Shown here piece by piece: positions 21,650 to 34,312 of a stretch of DNA of 64,000 nucleotides. A program made the translations under genes and the position numbers. Positions within the stretch are counted from its first letter, which is position 1; the number at the start of each line of letters is the position of its first letter. The notes beneath the pieces are model-generated. The model worked only from the letters and a program-made list of their open reading frames with translations, was not told where the DNA came from and ran no database searches. The stretch comes from Lineolata rhizophorae (lineage: Eukaryota; Ascomycota; Dothideomycetes; Lineolatales; Lineolataceae), in contig MU001685.1 in assembly GCA_010093515.1 (NCBI GenBank), positions 413,851 through 477,850 of the forward strand, given 5' to 3'.

Positions 21650-22254
21650 TCAATTATACACCCACTCCGCACCTTCTTGTCCATAACCTCCTCCCTCTCC
21701 ATCCTTCTGGCGCTCCCTCCCTTCTTCGCTGTGCACCTTGGCCGGCCTCGCCAGACCGGCCTCGACGTCGCGCGCGACCCGCTCGCTGAGGTCGTCCTGG
21801 CGGTCGCGCGCCTCGGCCTCGGCCCGTTCGCGCGCCGCCTCGGCCTCGCCGCGCCAGACGAAGTTGCCCTGGCCGCCGCGGCCACGGTGGCCGGCCGCGT
21901 GCTCGGCTAGTTGCGACGAGGAGGTGCCGGCGCCAGGGGTGGAGGCGGTGGTGGTGGTGAAGGTGCCGGTCGAGGTGAGGGTGGCGGGGGAGTAGAAGTT
22001 GCCAGCGCCGCTGGTTTGGGGGGGGTGGGGTTGTTTAGCAGGGGTTCCGGGGGACAGTGAGAGAAGAGGCGAGGAGAAAAGACGTACCCGCGGCCCATGT
22101 GGGCGTATTCTTGCGGGTGGGCGTGCGATGGGGACGGGAGAGGGTCGTCGGACGCGGATGCCGATGGCTGCGCGGCCTCGACGTCCTCTGCGCGGCGCTT
22201 GTCCGCCCCGGCGGCTTGCTCGATGTTGCCGGCGCCGCCGCGACCCCAGGCCAT
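21650..22254 (-). CDS. GRGGAGN-repeat protein (DUF3602)
   Basis: Two exons on -, 22254-22088 and 22010-21650, joined in phase 2, give 175 residues. The glycine motif occurs three times: GRGGAGN at residues 4-10, GRGGAGN at 54-60 and GRGGQGN at 99-105. The second copy is created exactly at the splice junction. The family (DUF3602) is fungal and uncharacterised. Between motifs the chain is Ser/Thr/Pro-rich and disordered. The C-terminal third is highly charged and probably helical (EAEAARERAEAEARDRQDD). The 77-nt intron has a GTACGT donor and a GCTAAAC branch site. No localisation signal is visible. Function unknown; the spacing of the repeats suggests a short linear binding motif used several times, which is inference. 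Confidence 0.85.
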
Positions 22255-22839
22255 TGTCGTTTGTGGGGATGGGGGCTCGTTGGTTGGGTTGTGGGTAGTT
22301 CGGAGGGGGGGAGGAATTTCGGAAAGTGCTTTGGTGAGCGATAAGTTATCGAGAGCACAGAGCTGCAATTGTAGACGAGGATCGCAGGATTGAAATGCGT
22401 TCTCGAATTATGGGCAATTGTCCGCAATTGATGAGCCGTCTGGTCTGCTTTTAACAAGTCAAATCTTGCTATGGGGCCTAAAGCAGAGAAAAATAAATGG
22501 CGCGTGCTCAAAAGAAAAATTCTGGCGCTGAAAACTCCCACCCCACGCTACGTAACCAAGTGTTGCTGCAAGCCAAGCTTTTCGTGGCGCTGTTCTCGGT
22601 CAGTCCAGACGGCCGGGGCGTTGGTGGGGGCAGCGTTAATCCAGTTCCTGGTATATACAGTGCGTATACCCTACGAGGTTCACATTTAAAGCGACAACTT
22701 AACTTCCTGGAGTTGCGCTCCCCTGTTCTACCAATTTTTGATTATCAACGTCGAGACAAGCCCGAGCCGAGTTTTACCGTGCTTGCAATACCTGGAGGTA
22801 AGAGGGAACACACCGTGTCCTTCACCTAGACGTCACGTT
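22255..22839. other. Upstream region of the GRGGAGN gene
   Basis: About 590 bp. It holds the promoter of the - strand DUF3602 gene. A 110-residue + frame at 22497-22829 has no recognisable features and is not called. Confidence 0.5.
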
Positions 22840-25245
22840 TTATTTGACAGTTGACTCTTGTTTAATTTATATTCGGTTCATCTTGTACGGGGACAAGAAG
22901 TTACAGAGAAGCGATTCGATATACTACTATTTTGCAGTGCAATGAACTGCATTTTAGCAGTTTAGCAGGTTTCTCTTGAAGCAGATTTGCTCTGGGTTTA
23001 TTTGGGTTCAGCGATGCTTTGATATAACGAAATAGCTAAAATCCTTGGGCGGAATCAAAGAATGTTCATATGAATGCCGTGAGCTATCGCCATTTATGAC
23101 ATGTTAAACCTTCCACGGGCACTTAAGATCGCAATCACGCGCCAACTCTATAAAAACCTTTCGGGATTTTTTGACGGCTTTATTGAACTTTGAAGTGACA
23201 GAACCAAAAACATGCTCAGATTGACGAACGATGCTGAGGAGATATTCTCAAGCTATGAAAGTTCCATTCTACTGAGGATTATAGGCTAAGCAAAGATAAA
23301 TCACACTGTTTGATAGTAACAGCTCTGACGCCGCGCACGTTCTCGTGCAAGGCGGAATTGACTTAGAATGTCACTGGTACTAGTAGTTGAAGTACTTGTG
23401 CTATGTGACACGTTCACCGCAACGACCCACAGCGGGGACTGTCGCTCTAACTTAGTGATTTCTAAGCCGGTGGAAGTCGGCGGGGGGAAAGCTATCCGGA
23501 AAGGATAAGCCAGCCATACTTTCTCATCAGCGAATGCCCTCATCTACCGTAGCGAATTCAGAGCTCTCCAACCTCCTCTGAAGTATCGCGATGACTTAGA
23601 TAGTCTCGTGTTACGTTGACTGAAGGCATCGCTAATCCGGATATTCGATGAAATCCAATAAAGGTGTCAATGGGCTCGACTCACAGGCTAGAAGAGCACA
23701 GGGGGCCTTGCAGGCCCACGACACCCATTTCAACGACTGGCCCAGGAATGAATACAGGGAAGCAGCCTCTATGAGAGCTTATAGGCTCGGCTTCTATGCT
23801 AGGCTTTTAATAATAGATATCGATCGCAGAACTAATCCGGCACAGAATGATAGGATCTTATACTTCAGTGTTGGAATGAACTAAATATGCGTAATACCCT
23901 TGGCATTGGATTCTGCTGACCCCTAGTTTAGACCTTTCCCCTAATTTTGGCTCTAGAGTATGTCATTTTTGTGCTTGGGGAATGGGCATAGTCCCGACGT
24001 GGCAATAGGTCCGTAGCTGTTAATGATATTAACGAGCTCTGGCTGTGGGTAGCGGCTCGACTTCTAATTAAGTTATTTATGTCCCTAAAAACAATGTAGA
24101 AAGTCCGAAAAGCATACAGCTAAGCCTTTCTATTTGAATGAAATGGCTCGGGATATTTAGCTCAATTCAATGGACAGACTGGCTTGTCGGAGGACACCTT
24201 AGCTCAAAGCCTGTTGGTATGACGAGGTTTTGTCACACGTTTGTAGCTAAACTGGAAAAGCGGATATTTCCCGATTCGCGTAGAATGTGCTTTTATTGGT
24301 AGGAACACAGTGCCTGGTTATCATATTTTTGAATTCTTAGGTTTACTGTGTAAAGCTTTAGGAAAATTTGGGTTGAATTGGAAAATGTATGCACGAACCG
24401 GTCCTAATCCGACTAACTATTTCTTCAAAAAGTCTTGCTTTCTCTAGATCTCCTTAGACTCCGTGTATCTAGTGCTTTCACTGACCAGGTCTATATTTCT
24501 CACGTAAAGACTCGAATGTGTACCACTAGGCCAGCTCGGCATCTTTGAGTGGATCCAAATATAGACAGCAACTAGACAACGTAGTTAGGAGACGCGCTAG
24601 GCGGACGCCGAAGACGCTTACGAAGCTGATAGCAAGGCTCTTGGGATTCTCTTGACACGGAATTTTTAGCTCGGATAAGCAGAAAGACGCCAGCTCAAAT
24701 GAGGCCTAGAGTGAGGAGTTGTGGACTTGGTCAAAAGAACCGAGATATCCGGAGCATTTGGTCCTATCGCAACGGATATATTGCTGTTAGTTCTTTTAGA
24801 CCATCAAAAAAGCTGATATGTGGGCGCGTCAGCGAAAAAGCCAGGCGATCACTTGACAAAGGCCTGAACTTGTGTAAGACAATGCTAACAGAAGTTGCTT
24901 GTTCATTTGAAAGAAACTTGGCTCCGAAAACAAGCAATGACTGTCTGAGATCGGCAATTTCCCTGGAAGAGCAAGAGAGCATTATTGGACGAGGACCGAT
25001 TAGTTCGGCCATCCATCCATTTGGCCTAAAACAAGCACATTATTTGCGTGCTCGAGTCACGTGGAAGCGATCGTGAATCAACTGCCGAAGCGTCAACAAG
25101 TGCCTATCACGGACGACCGAGCCCACCAAGCAACTGACGACCCAAGCCCCCGTCGAAGATGACAAGCATTGCGTAACAAGTAACTCGGTAGCTCTTCCAA
25201 TGTAAATATACAGGCCTGTCATTGAGTTTAAAAAAAAAAAAAAAA
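22840..25245. other. AT-rich gene-less island ending in an A16 tract
   Basis: About 2.4 kb with visibly lower GC than its neighbours and only short, unrecognisable frames (for example 23648-23884 and 24699-25076). It ends abruptly in A16 at 25230-25245, after which the DNA becomes GC-rich. Low GC, loss of coding potential and a terminal A tract would fit an old retroelement, such as a non-LTR type, decayed by RIP-like mutation. I found no reverse transcriptase, transposase or terminal repeat, so this is inference. Confidence 0.4.
25230..25245 (+). repeat. A16 homopolymer
   Basis: Run of 16 A at the right edge of the AT-rich island. Confidence 0.95.
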
Positions 25246-27023
25246 GACAGCAGTATCCGCTGTTATTTTAACTCCGCCTGTCTACGAGGTCATTTGCGAG
25301 GAATAAGCATGCGTCGGCACACAAAAATAGCCTCCCGATCGTCTCTCGCCCCAGAAGGCGAAAAAGACACGACCTCGGTCGGCATTTTCTCCGCAATCTG
25401 CACAGACCAAGGCCGTCGTCGTCTTCCCCCCCTGGCCCCCTTGCGGATCCCTCCGCACACGGCAGGGCGGCGTATCGCTCTTGTCCATCGGACCAGTTTC
25501 CTCATGGGCTCGTAGCAAAATCTAATCGCCCTGCCGTCGGCAGTTCGGAGCGGCACTGGGGAGCATGCTTCCGGCGTCACCGCGCACCATGGGTCCCAGT
25601 TTGCGCAGACCGGCTTCACGTGCCGGGGACGGGGTCATGAGCTACGTGGGTAGATAGGTAGTGAGTGGACGAAGGCATGGTTGAGTGGGTGGAGGACCGT
25701 ATGCGACGCTGTAGGCCGGCATTTCTGAGCAACGACTTCGCACGTTCGGCTTTCTTTAAGCGGTCTTTCTCCCTGTATGTGTGTGCGTGCGATAAGGACG
25801 CCAATCGCCGTCTCCGGGCTGACTGATCTTGCACCTCAACAGGGTGGTGATACATATGTATGTAGTACCCACAGCAACATTCGGCTGGGGAAATGGGGGC
25901 CGCATAAGTCCACCGCCGGGGACGATATTGGCGCATGAGAAAAGCGCAATGGCCCTCCTGACCGGCCTCTGTAGTCACGGAGTGTCCAGCAACCTCGCGC
26001 CAAACTCAGCGAAGGTTTTCGCGTCGATTGAAAGAATCGACGGCCCTATCCATCCGCCATCTGGGCGCAAGTGGTGGCGATCCGCCTGGCCCTAGCTCCC
26101 TCCCTCTGCGGCCCCTCCCCCGCACCCCGTGCCGACCCCGCGCGCCACCAGCTCAGCCCACAGCTCCCGCCGGCGCCGTTCGAGCCTGCAGAGCCAGGCC
26201 CCAACGGTCCTCGGGCCCGCGGTCCCAGTTGGCCCCCTCTATCTACCGAAGCGCGCCGCCAGCCCATCGCAAAGGAGAGCAGAAAACGTCTCACGGACCC
26301 TCCCTTCTAAGCTAGCTGAGCTGCCTGCCCGAGCGTCCGAGAGCGATGGCTCGGTTCAACTGCCGATGCCCGAACGGCAAATACGTGCACAGGAGTAGGC
26401 TGCCCGTCCGAGCCCACGGCGTGGAACTTACGCGGCAGTTCGGACGTCCGCCCCCGACCTCGACCAACTCGCCATGCAAGACAGTGCAAGTATTTAGTAG
26501 GTCCCGCGAGACGGGACGAAACGGCCTGGCCCGTGTCCCTTTCTCTCGTTGCTAGACCTAGCCTGCGGTTCCCCATTTCGCATACGTACTCCCAGAAGAA
26601 GCAAGAGTAATTGAACGTTCGTGTTTTGCGGATTGCTCGCTGCACGCCGTCCAGCAAGCAAGCGCCCCCAAGAAAACTTGCTCGTATTTGGGTCCGCCGA
26701 ACGTACGGAGTAATCTATGCACGCGATTTGAAGTAGACGCACCACCACTGCCAGCAGGCGCTCGAGCCCAAGCTTAATCCCTAGCTGTCCGTGCCCACCT
26801 GCCAGCGATCAGCTCGTTCGGTCAGTCGTTCCTTTCCTTCCGCGCACCCCGCCTACGCTGGAAGGAGGAGAGGTACCTACTACCTGCCGACGACACACGT
26901 ACAGCGGTCAGGTACCTCCTCACCTCTCGACCGCCAACGAGGAAGAACAGCCCAGCAAACCTATCCAAAGCTGCGGAAAAAGGAAAAGGGAGATCACCCA
27001 ACATTTAAAAAAAATAAATAAAA
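25246..27023. other. P450 upstream region
   Basis: About 1.8 kb, GC-rich and C-rich between 26.0 and 26.5 kb, with several chance frames. The last 30 bp before the P450 ATG are almost all A and T (ATTTAAAAAAAATAAATAAA), an A-rich leader typical of an efficiently initiated fungal mRNA. Confidence 0.55.
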
Positions 27024-29101
27024 ATGCTCCTCGACGAGCTTGTCCCGACCCTGCGTCAGTACTGGCCAGCGCTGCTGGGCCTCGCGGCGGTACTGTACCT
27101 GCTAAGCAACAAGTTCCACAACGGGCTGAATAAGTACCCGGGCCCTCTACTGGCCGCCTATACCGACTGGTGGCGCCTCTTCACCGTCTGGTCCTGGCGA
27201 GTGGAGTTCACGCACATTGCGCTGCACCGGAAACGCGGCGACATCGTCCGTCTAGGGCCCAACAGCCTCTCCTTCGGCAATCCGCAGGCCATCAAGCAGA
27301 TTTACGGTCTCAACAAGGGCTTTGTCAAGGTAAGAAATCGAAGAAAAACAAAATGAAAGGTTGGGAAGAAAATGCAGAGATGCAGAGATCTTCTATGCTG
27401 AAGATCTCGGCTATCTGGTTCGGTTACCGACTTGACTAGTCGAAATCCGAATTGATTCGCAAAAGAGGATATCGAAAACGCTAACCGGAGTTCAACAACT
27501 TCACACTCAGTCCGAATTCTACCCGGTCCAGCAAGCGATGGACAAGGACGGCGCGCGGCTGCAGTCCCTCTTCTCCACCACGTGGGAGGACTACCACGCG
27601 CGGTACCGCCGCTGCGTCAACGGCGCCTTCAGCATGAGCTCGCTCGTCTCCTACGAGCCGCTCATGGACTCGACCATGGATTACTTCCTCGACCGCACCC
27701 AGAAGCTCTTCGCCGACACGGGTAGGACGTGCGACTTCACGCGGTGGCTGCAGTTCTTCGCCTTCGACGTCGTGGGGGAGTTCACCTGGAGCAAGCGGCT
27801 GGGCTTCCTGGAGAAGAACGACGATGTCGACGGCATCATTGATTTCTTGGCCAACTTCTTCTCCTACGCCGCGTTGGTGAGTTGAAATTCGGGCTTGACT
27901 GATTTGGAGGGCTCTATGCCTAGAATCAATACTCACGACTCTCATCTAGGTCGGTCAAATTCCCTTCTTCGACGTCCTGCTGAACAAGAACCCCATCAAG
28001 CGTTACATGATGAAGCTGGGCTTCTACAAGAAAGTGTTCCCCGTGACGCTCTTCGCTCTATCGCGCGCCGACGAGCGCGCCGACGAGATGGCCAAGATCC
28101 GCGAGTACGGCCTTCCGGAGAAGACGCTGGCGGGCGACAACGGGCGCGGTGTCGACCTCATGACCAAGTTCACCCAGGCGCAACACGACCACCCGGACGT
28201 CATGACGGACAAGCAGGTGCTGACGTCGTGCACGAGCATGGTCTTCGCCGGCTCCGACACCACCGCCATCAGCCTCAGCTCCACCTTCTACTTCATGCTG
28301 CGGCACCCGCGCGTCCTGCGCAAGCTGTACGCCGAGATCGACCAAGCTGTGCGCGACGGCGTCATCGCCGACCGCCCCAACGGCGCCGTCTCTTGGTCCG
28401 AGTCTCAGCGCCTCCGGTACCTCGACGCCGTCATCCAGGAGAGCTTCCGCATGCATCCGGCTGTCGGCTTGCCGCTCGAGCGCATCGTCCCCCCGCAAGG
28501 CGTCGAGATTTGCGGCGAACACATCCCTGGCGGCACCATCGTCGGGGTTAGCCCCTGGGTGATCCACCGGCGGGCCGACGTTTTTGGCGCGAACCCGGAC
28601 GAGTACAGGCCGGAGAGGTGGCTCGAGGTGGGACCCGAGAAGCTGAAGGAGATGAAAGGTTGCATGCTCCAGTTCGGCGCTGGTTCGCGGACATGCATTG
28701 GAAAGAATATCAGCCTGCTAGAGTTGTATAAGCTAGTCCCGAGTGTGCTACGCAGATTCGAGGTGAGTCCCAACTTCTTCCGAAGGACATGTTTTGGTCT
28801 TGGCGAAGCATTATAGTCGCCTCCCTTTTAGGGTGACCACCAGTTGCTTGCTACGATATTGATCCAAGCGCGGATTCGTCTTGTGATCAGTCAAGTGTTG
28901 AGGGGCGAAGTGAAGTGGATTGCCTCCGAAACTGGTCCATGGCACCATGGATCCATTTAGAGCCGAACAAAACAGCTAACGACTAAACAGATTGACTTTG
29001 AAGACCCAGACAAGGAATGGCACACCCACAATGCATGGTTTGTGAAGCAGTCAGGCTTCAACACAAAGTTTAGGCCAAGATCTCTGAACGTGACAGCATA
29101 A
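27024..29101 (+). CDS. Cytochrome P450, pisatin demethylase-like
   Basis: Four exons, 27024-27329, 27511-27876, 27950-28762 and 28991-29101, give 531 residues. The N-terminal hydrophobic helix (about residues 13-27, PALLGLAAVLYLL) anchors it in the ER, followed by the proline-rich hinge KYPGPLLAAY. P450 signatures are the oxygen-binding I-helix AGSDTT (324-329), the ExxR of the K helix (ESFR), PERW, and the haem loop FGAGSRTCIG with Cys473 as thiolate ligand. It is a monooxygenase that needs a P450 reductase. The overall pattern resembles fungal P450s annotated as pisatin demethylase (CYP57-like), but this is from memory and gives no substrate. All introns are phase 0; the last (228 nt) is the longest. 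No biosynthetic cluster genes flank it, so a stand-alone xenobiotic or lipid role is as likely as secondary metabolism. Confidence 0.9.
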
Positions 29102-32100
29102 ATACGAAGAGGAGCCGAGGACCACGAAGAGTAGTGGAGCCTGGGCGGAATGCAAGAGTAAGATGGTAAATAGGGAACGAGAAAATGACGCACCCATTGA
29201 AGGTGTTGGGAACAAGAAGGTGTTGGGAACAAGAAGGCGGCCACTGTGAAACCGCTTACGACATCTGTACCGCAATGTAGGAACTGTGGCGCGTGAGCCA
29301 CGAGGCTTCGCATCTAAGACGGAGGGGGATTTCACTTTAAAATTTTGTGTTCTTGCGGGGCATTGTTCGGAAGGCGTTCAATTTCAGTCCGTCTATCTGT
29401 CGCACCGGTTGTATGTACTTTCAATGCACCGCGGTATTACAGAGTAATAGAGGCAAAGATGTGTCTAGACGACAATGGCCAACGAGCCCGGAAGTGGGCT
29501 GGGTATGACAGTGTCAGCGGAGGCTAAGAGATATTGCGGTCGTCAAACGACACCTATTATAGTAGCAGCAGTCGTACGCATCGATCTCGTGGTTCCGATT
29601 GTGCTTGACAAGATATTGTGTGTGTGGTACTTGTGTGATGCGATGTTGTTCCCAAATTGTCTAGGCCATTATTGAATTTAGAGAGTGAACAAAGGATGCT
29701 AGGATATTCACAAGCCAGGGAGAGATCATTTATGGAACGTTGACGACCACAAGAATAGCCACGGAGAGTGCCGGGTGACTAAAAGTGAAGGTAAAAGAAC
29801 CAAGACTTGCGACACGTAAGTTACCTTGATTGGAGGGCTAGATCAATTGAAGGTTATAGAGTGAGATATGAGGTCATGTCACATGGTAGCGATCCCATGG
29901 TGGTAGCAACCTTCCGTGCGTGTAACCAGTTCCTAGTCAGCGCAATAGTTTCGTTTGACGGCTCAGCGAAAGTAAAGATGTGCACAGGACACTTAGCTGG
30001 ATCCGATCTCGTACAAGTATGCGGTGCGCTGAGTGATCGCACAGGACGGGTCGGTTGCGCCATGGTTCGGAACCGCGAAAATTCGCTGGGATAAGCGTGA
30101 TGCCGCGAATAGCAGCGGTAATGGCGGCGTACCCGATTGAACCGAGGGATGAGGGAGTTTGGGCGAACAGACGGGCGTGATACAGCATAGACGAACACGA
30201 CTCCATTTCGGACGCATTGAGATGTGAACAGTCGCAACCTTTCTTCCCCCGGTCCCAATTGCCCATGCCTGCCGTGAGGCTAGGGCACGCGGACCGATCG
30301 ATTGGGAACGTACCAGAGCCCCTTGGCACCGCGGATCTCGCCCGAGTCCCGAGAATGCCGTTGGCGCAACACAACGGGGGGCCGCCGACCAACGAACGAA
30401 TCGGCCGAGGGTGATCGACAGGGGTGTCCGAACAAGTGGACCCGCCGATTCGATATTCGAGCGAGGGAGGACAGCGCGGGTCCGCGGAAAGAGAAGAAGT
30501 CTCGAAAGCCTTTGCCCAATAACCCGACGAAAAGACGCGAGCGATAAACGTCCGACGGGAAAATGGTGAAACGTTACCCAATGATTTCTGGGCATTCCCA
30601 GTGGCCAATTGACTACGGAGTAGCTGCGCCGCTCGCAGCCTGCAGCTATGTACTAGGGAGGGGGCTAGGCCCGCCGTCGTTCCGCGGAAGGCTGGGACGT
30701 CGTCCCCCGAAGCTTTGGCTACATAGCTCCACCCATCGGTCCGCCATCCGCGGTCCTGGCGCCCCGTGGCCTTATTCGCTTCAAGGAGAAAAGTTGGCGA
30801 ACTTAAAACAGAGAAGAAAAAGGAACAGGGCGCCTCGGATCTGCGGCCGCCGCGTGGATGAGGCTGAGGCAGTCTGGCCGAGCCCACCGAAGCTCTGCCG
30901 AAGGGCTTGAAAGTGCCGCCGCGGCGCCGCGGCGCGCCCTTGGTGCCCGATCGGCAAAAGCATCGAATGGGTTCTTTTCCAGCTGCTGCTTGAATCAGGA
31001 GAAGGTTTCTGGGAACCCCGTTAGATTCATGGTTGCGCGGCCCCGGGACCTGGGCGATGGCTTTTCGGGCTGGCGGCCGCCCGGAAAGGGCGTCGCCGGG
31101 GGACCCACTTCTCGGCCGCCTCGAGCAGCTTGGGGCGAACTGTCGGCGGCGGCCGCCGACCAGCTCTCGGTGCCAAAAGGCGCTTGGGGTGCGTTTCGGG
31201 ACGGGTGGTGGCAGGCCGGCGGACCGCTACTCCACGTGTCGTCGGGGCCGGGGTGGTGTGCGTGTGGTGCGTGTGTTCACTTGTGCACGGAGGGAATTGG
31301 GGGGAGGCGGGCAGGTAGAAGAGGGCGATCGGCTTGTTCCCCCCTGCCTTCGCTTCCGCCGGCTTGGAACCCCGATGCAGATTGCAGCAGCTTCCCGTTG
31401 GCGCCGCAGGGTCAAGGGAGAACGGTTTGCCCACACGGAAACCCGCCGCCCGGTCTCCCCGCAGGCGCCAAATTCTAAATCCAGTCCGGCCAAATTATCG
31501 ACAGGGTTCGCGGCGCACCAACGTCGAAATTTCCCACAAAAAAAATTTGTTTTATCGGTTGCTGAGGCCGTGTGGCCGCTACTGTCGTGTGCGCGCTGTT
31601 GCCATGACGCGGCTGACTGCGCATTCAGCCCATTCTCGCAGCAAAATTGCAATGGATGACTGGGCCGACCTCGTTGTAACCCAGCCACTCAATGGAACAC
31701 GTATGACCACGGAGAAGGCAGGTATCACTTCTCATAAGACGCTTTGTGCGCGGCTGCTTCATTGCGCCTGCGCGGTCGTCGGGTGGTGAGCTCACCGGAA
31801 ACAAGCCGCAATTAATGGCGCATTTTTGAATTATGAGAAGACAAACGTGCCGTTCGGTTGAGGGGTGATCCTTCCTCAGCGTTCGGCTTCCCGACCCGAA
31901 CGGGCTGCTAGGGCGCGACAGGCTGCTTTTCTGTTTGAGCCGCACCGACTGCGGGCATCCCGGCGTAACGGAGGCAACGGCACTTTGGAATTAGGTTGCC
32001 GGGGAGCCTCGTGTCAACGGCGACGCGGGCCCGAAACTCGTCATCATATGTGCTTGCTGCCGGTCCTTCTCGGAATATTAGGCGCATATTATTATTGTGG

Positions 32101-34250
32101 AGAGGCCGCCTGCGAAATGGACGTCGAAAAAAGTTTAAAAGGCCGCGGTCGAAGGACCTCTCATGCGAGGCCCTATTTCGTTAAAGGGCCGGCGTGCACG
32201 TTAATGCGGCGCACTATATCCGAAATGGGCCGCCGAGTCAGTCTCTATTTCAGCCTCCTCGTTAAGCTCTGGCAGCCAGTTCGAGCCGGTCTCTTCGGGG
32301 CACGGCGCCGAACGTCCATGTGGCATGTGGCTGGCGGGCGGCTGCTGCTCTGGGTCCGCGGCTTCGTAGACCCTGCAGCCTGGGCAAAACACTTTGTTTT
32401 AGATATTTTTGTGCGATTAGGCACTTGGGTGATGGGCGTATCCTTGGGCTCCTGTGTGGTGTAGGGGGGGCAGCGCCTAGCAGCTGTTGGGAGAAGCCGC
32501 CGGTACGAGGGGACTAGGGGATGTCTCTTTGTCGGGCGCCTGGTCCAGGGCGGCAGGGTTTTGAGTGCAGTGGGGATGCGCGTTGCAAACCATCCGCAAG
32601 GCATAGGCTCCACGGATTATATTCGTCCGTACTGTGACAGGCTGGAGCATTCCGGCCAGTCGCGTGAGTTCCGTCTCTTTCGTCCTTCGATGCTGCCTTG
32701 ATGTCCCGCCCTCTAGGAATCAAGTGCACGGTTGGGGTGCAGCACAATTTTTCCTTCCATATTGGCTGTGACGTGTCGAAAAAAGTATAAAACCCACTTT
32801 TTGTGAGCGCGGTCGAAGAAATGCGAGCCCTCAACCAGGTACCTTTGCAGTATCCTGGCTACATAGGAAGCGGCAGATCCTGCGGCGGCTCCCCTGACTT
32901 GGCACCTGTCATCGCTGCGAACAGCGCCGAGGAGGAAACGGCGCGCTCGCACAAAAAGTCTGGGCCGACCACGCACATGCTTCAGCACTTGGACCTTACT
33001 CCCCGTTGATCCAAATTCGAATAAGCAATAGAATACTGTGCTCATATGGCGGCGAGGTTGCGACCACAAACCGAGAGATCGTACTTTGTCGCCGCGGAGG
33101 CGAGCTCCCTGGCGAATGCGACTTTGGATGTGACACCAGTCGCTGCCCACCTCCCTTCGCGCGCGCCGGACGACTGGTTCGCCTCGTTGTCTCGCTCGCC
33201 GGCGGAAGGGAGACAGAGCGCACGACGGGCCGGCGCAAGTGTCGCAAACCGTGTGGGCGGGCAAGGATCTCCCTCCGCCCCAGATCGGTCCAACGTCTGC
33301 GAGACGACCGTCCTACTCGGTAAAACTCCGCCTTAGAGCTCCGCCGCTATTACCTGGGACGGCAGGCCTGCCAGCGCGGTGGCTGCAGGGACAGCTCAGA
33401 CGCAGCCCATCAGCGCGAAACCTTCCAGAATACCCGACGGAATTAAATGGTCGGATGCACGGCCGCGGCGGCCCTTGTACTGAGCCACGCTCGGAAGGCC
33501 GGCCGCGTTCCCTGGCGAGCAGTGGTGCCGCACAGGCAAAAGGTAAAACGGGCGCACAATTGTCTCGTAAAAAACACGAAAAGGGCGCGCTGCGATTTGA
33601 TGAAATTCAGAGACGCCGACCGGGAGGATTCTTTTGCGGAAGCCGGAAGGTACGACGGTCTACGGAGCAGTGGCTGTAGGAATGCTGCCCGGGCGACGCG
33701 CGGGCGGCGGTGGATTGGCTACCTGGGCCGCCTTTCGCTACATACCTATCCCACGCGGGACGCCTATCGGCGGCGGCGGGGGCGCGGGGGTAACGGGAAG
33801 TGGGAGGGCTAGAGGGAAACGGGGAGCCAGTGCTGGAAAAAGCAGCGCCGGTGAAGGGGGGCGTGCATTTTTATTTTGTGAGGGGGAAAAGCGAGGGCGT
33901 GTGTGTGCGCGCGTGTGCGCGATAAGGGGGAGGTGGGACGGGAGGGATCCATATCAGTTTAAGGGGGCGCGACAATTGGGCGCGAATGGGAAGGCGCGAG
34001 CAGAAGCAAAGAGCGCCAGACAAGGCATGCTGGCCATGCACCTGGGAACAGCTTACCCGGCTGGTCGGGGACATGGCGAATGCTGCGCGGGAATCGGTTC
34101 GGGGAATCGCTGCCACAACGACGCTAGGGAGATTCTGGCGCGCTTCTAGCTGCCAGCGGACGAGCCGTCTTGTTGCACCGGCCCTAGCACGGCCCTCCGC
34201 TAACTGAGTCAAGACGGTACACACACACATACGTAGTATGTACTAATAGG
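29102..34250. other. Gene-poor GC-rich interval, first half
   Basis: About 5.1 kb with no supportable gene. A 316-residue frame on - (29937-30887) and many others overlap on both strands at similar lengths, as expected by chance in GC-rich DNA. A TATAAAA at about 32786-32792 is followed by an ATG at 32821 with a 62-codon frame of no resemblance to anything I know. No tRNA or rRNA seen. Confidence 0.45.
29200..29233 (+). repeat. 17-bp direct tandem duplication
   Basis: Two perfect adjacent copies of AAGGTGTTGGGAACAAG, about 100 bp after the P450 stop codon, within its likely 3' UTR. Confidence 0.95.
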
Positions 34251-34290
34251 TAGGCACTTGCTGTAGGTACGTATCCTGTTGGCTGGTAAA

Positions 34291-34312
34291 GGGGGGGGGG
34301 GGGGGGGGGGGG
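34291..34312 (+). repeat. G22 homopolymer
   Basis: Uninterrupted run of 22 G, followed by T and four more G. It can form G-quadruplexes and is prone to length change and sequencing error. It sits in gene-less DNA. Confidence 0.9.

Noticed and set aside
24150-24230. tRNA-like A-box phrase (TTTAGCTCAATTC)
   Set aside because: No matching B box (GGTTCGANTCC) or cloverleaf arms in the following 80 bases.
29937-30887. 316-aa ORF on - in the gene-poor interval
   Set aside because: No recognisable motif or secondary-structure pattern. A 200-aa frame overlaps it in another phase, as expected by chance.
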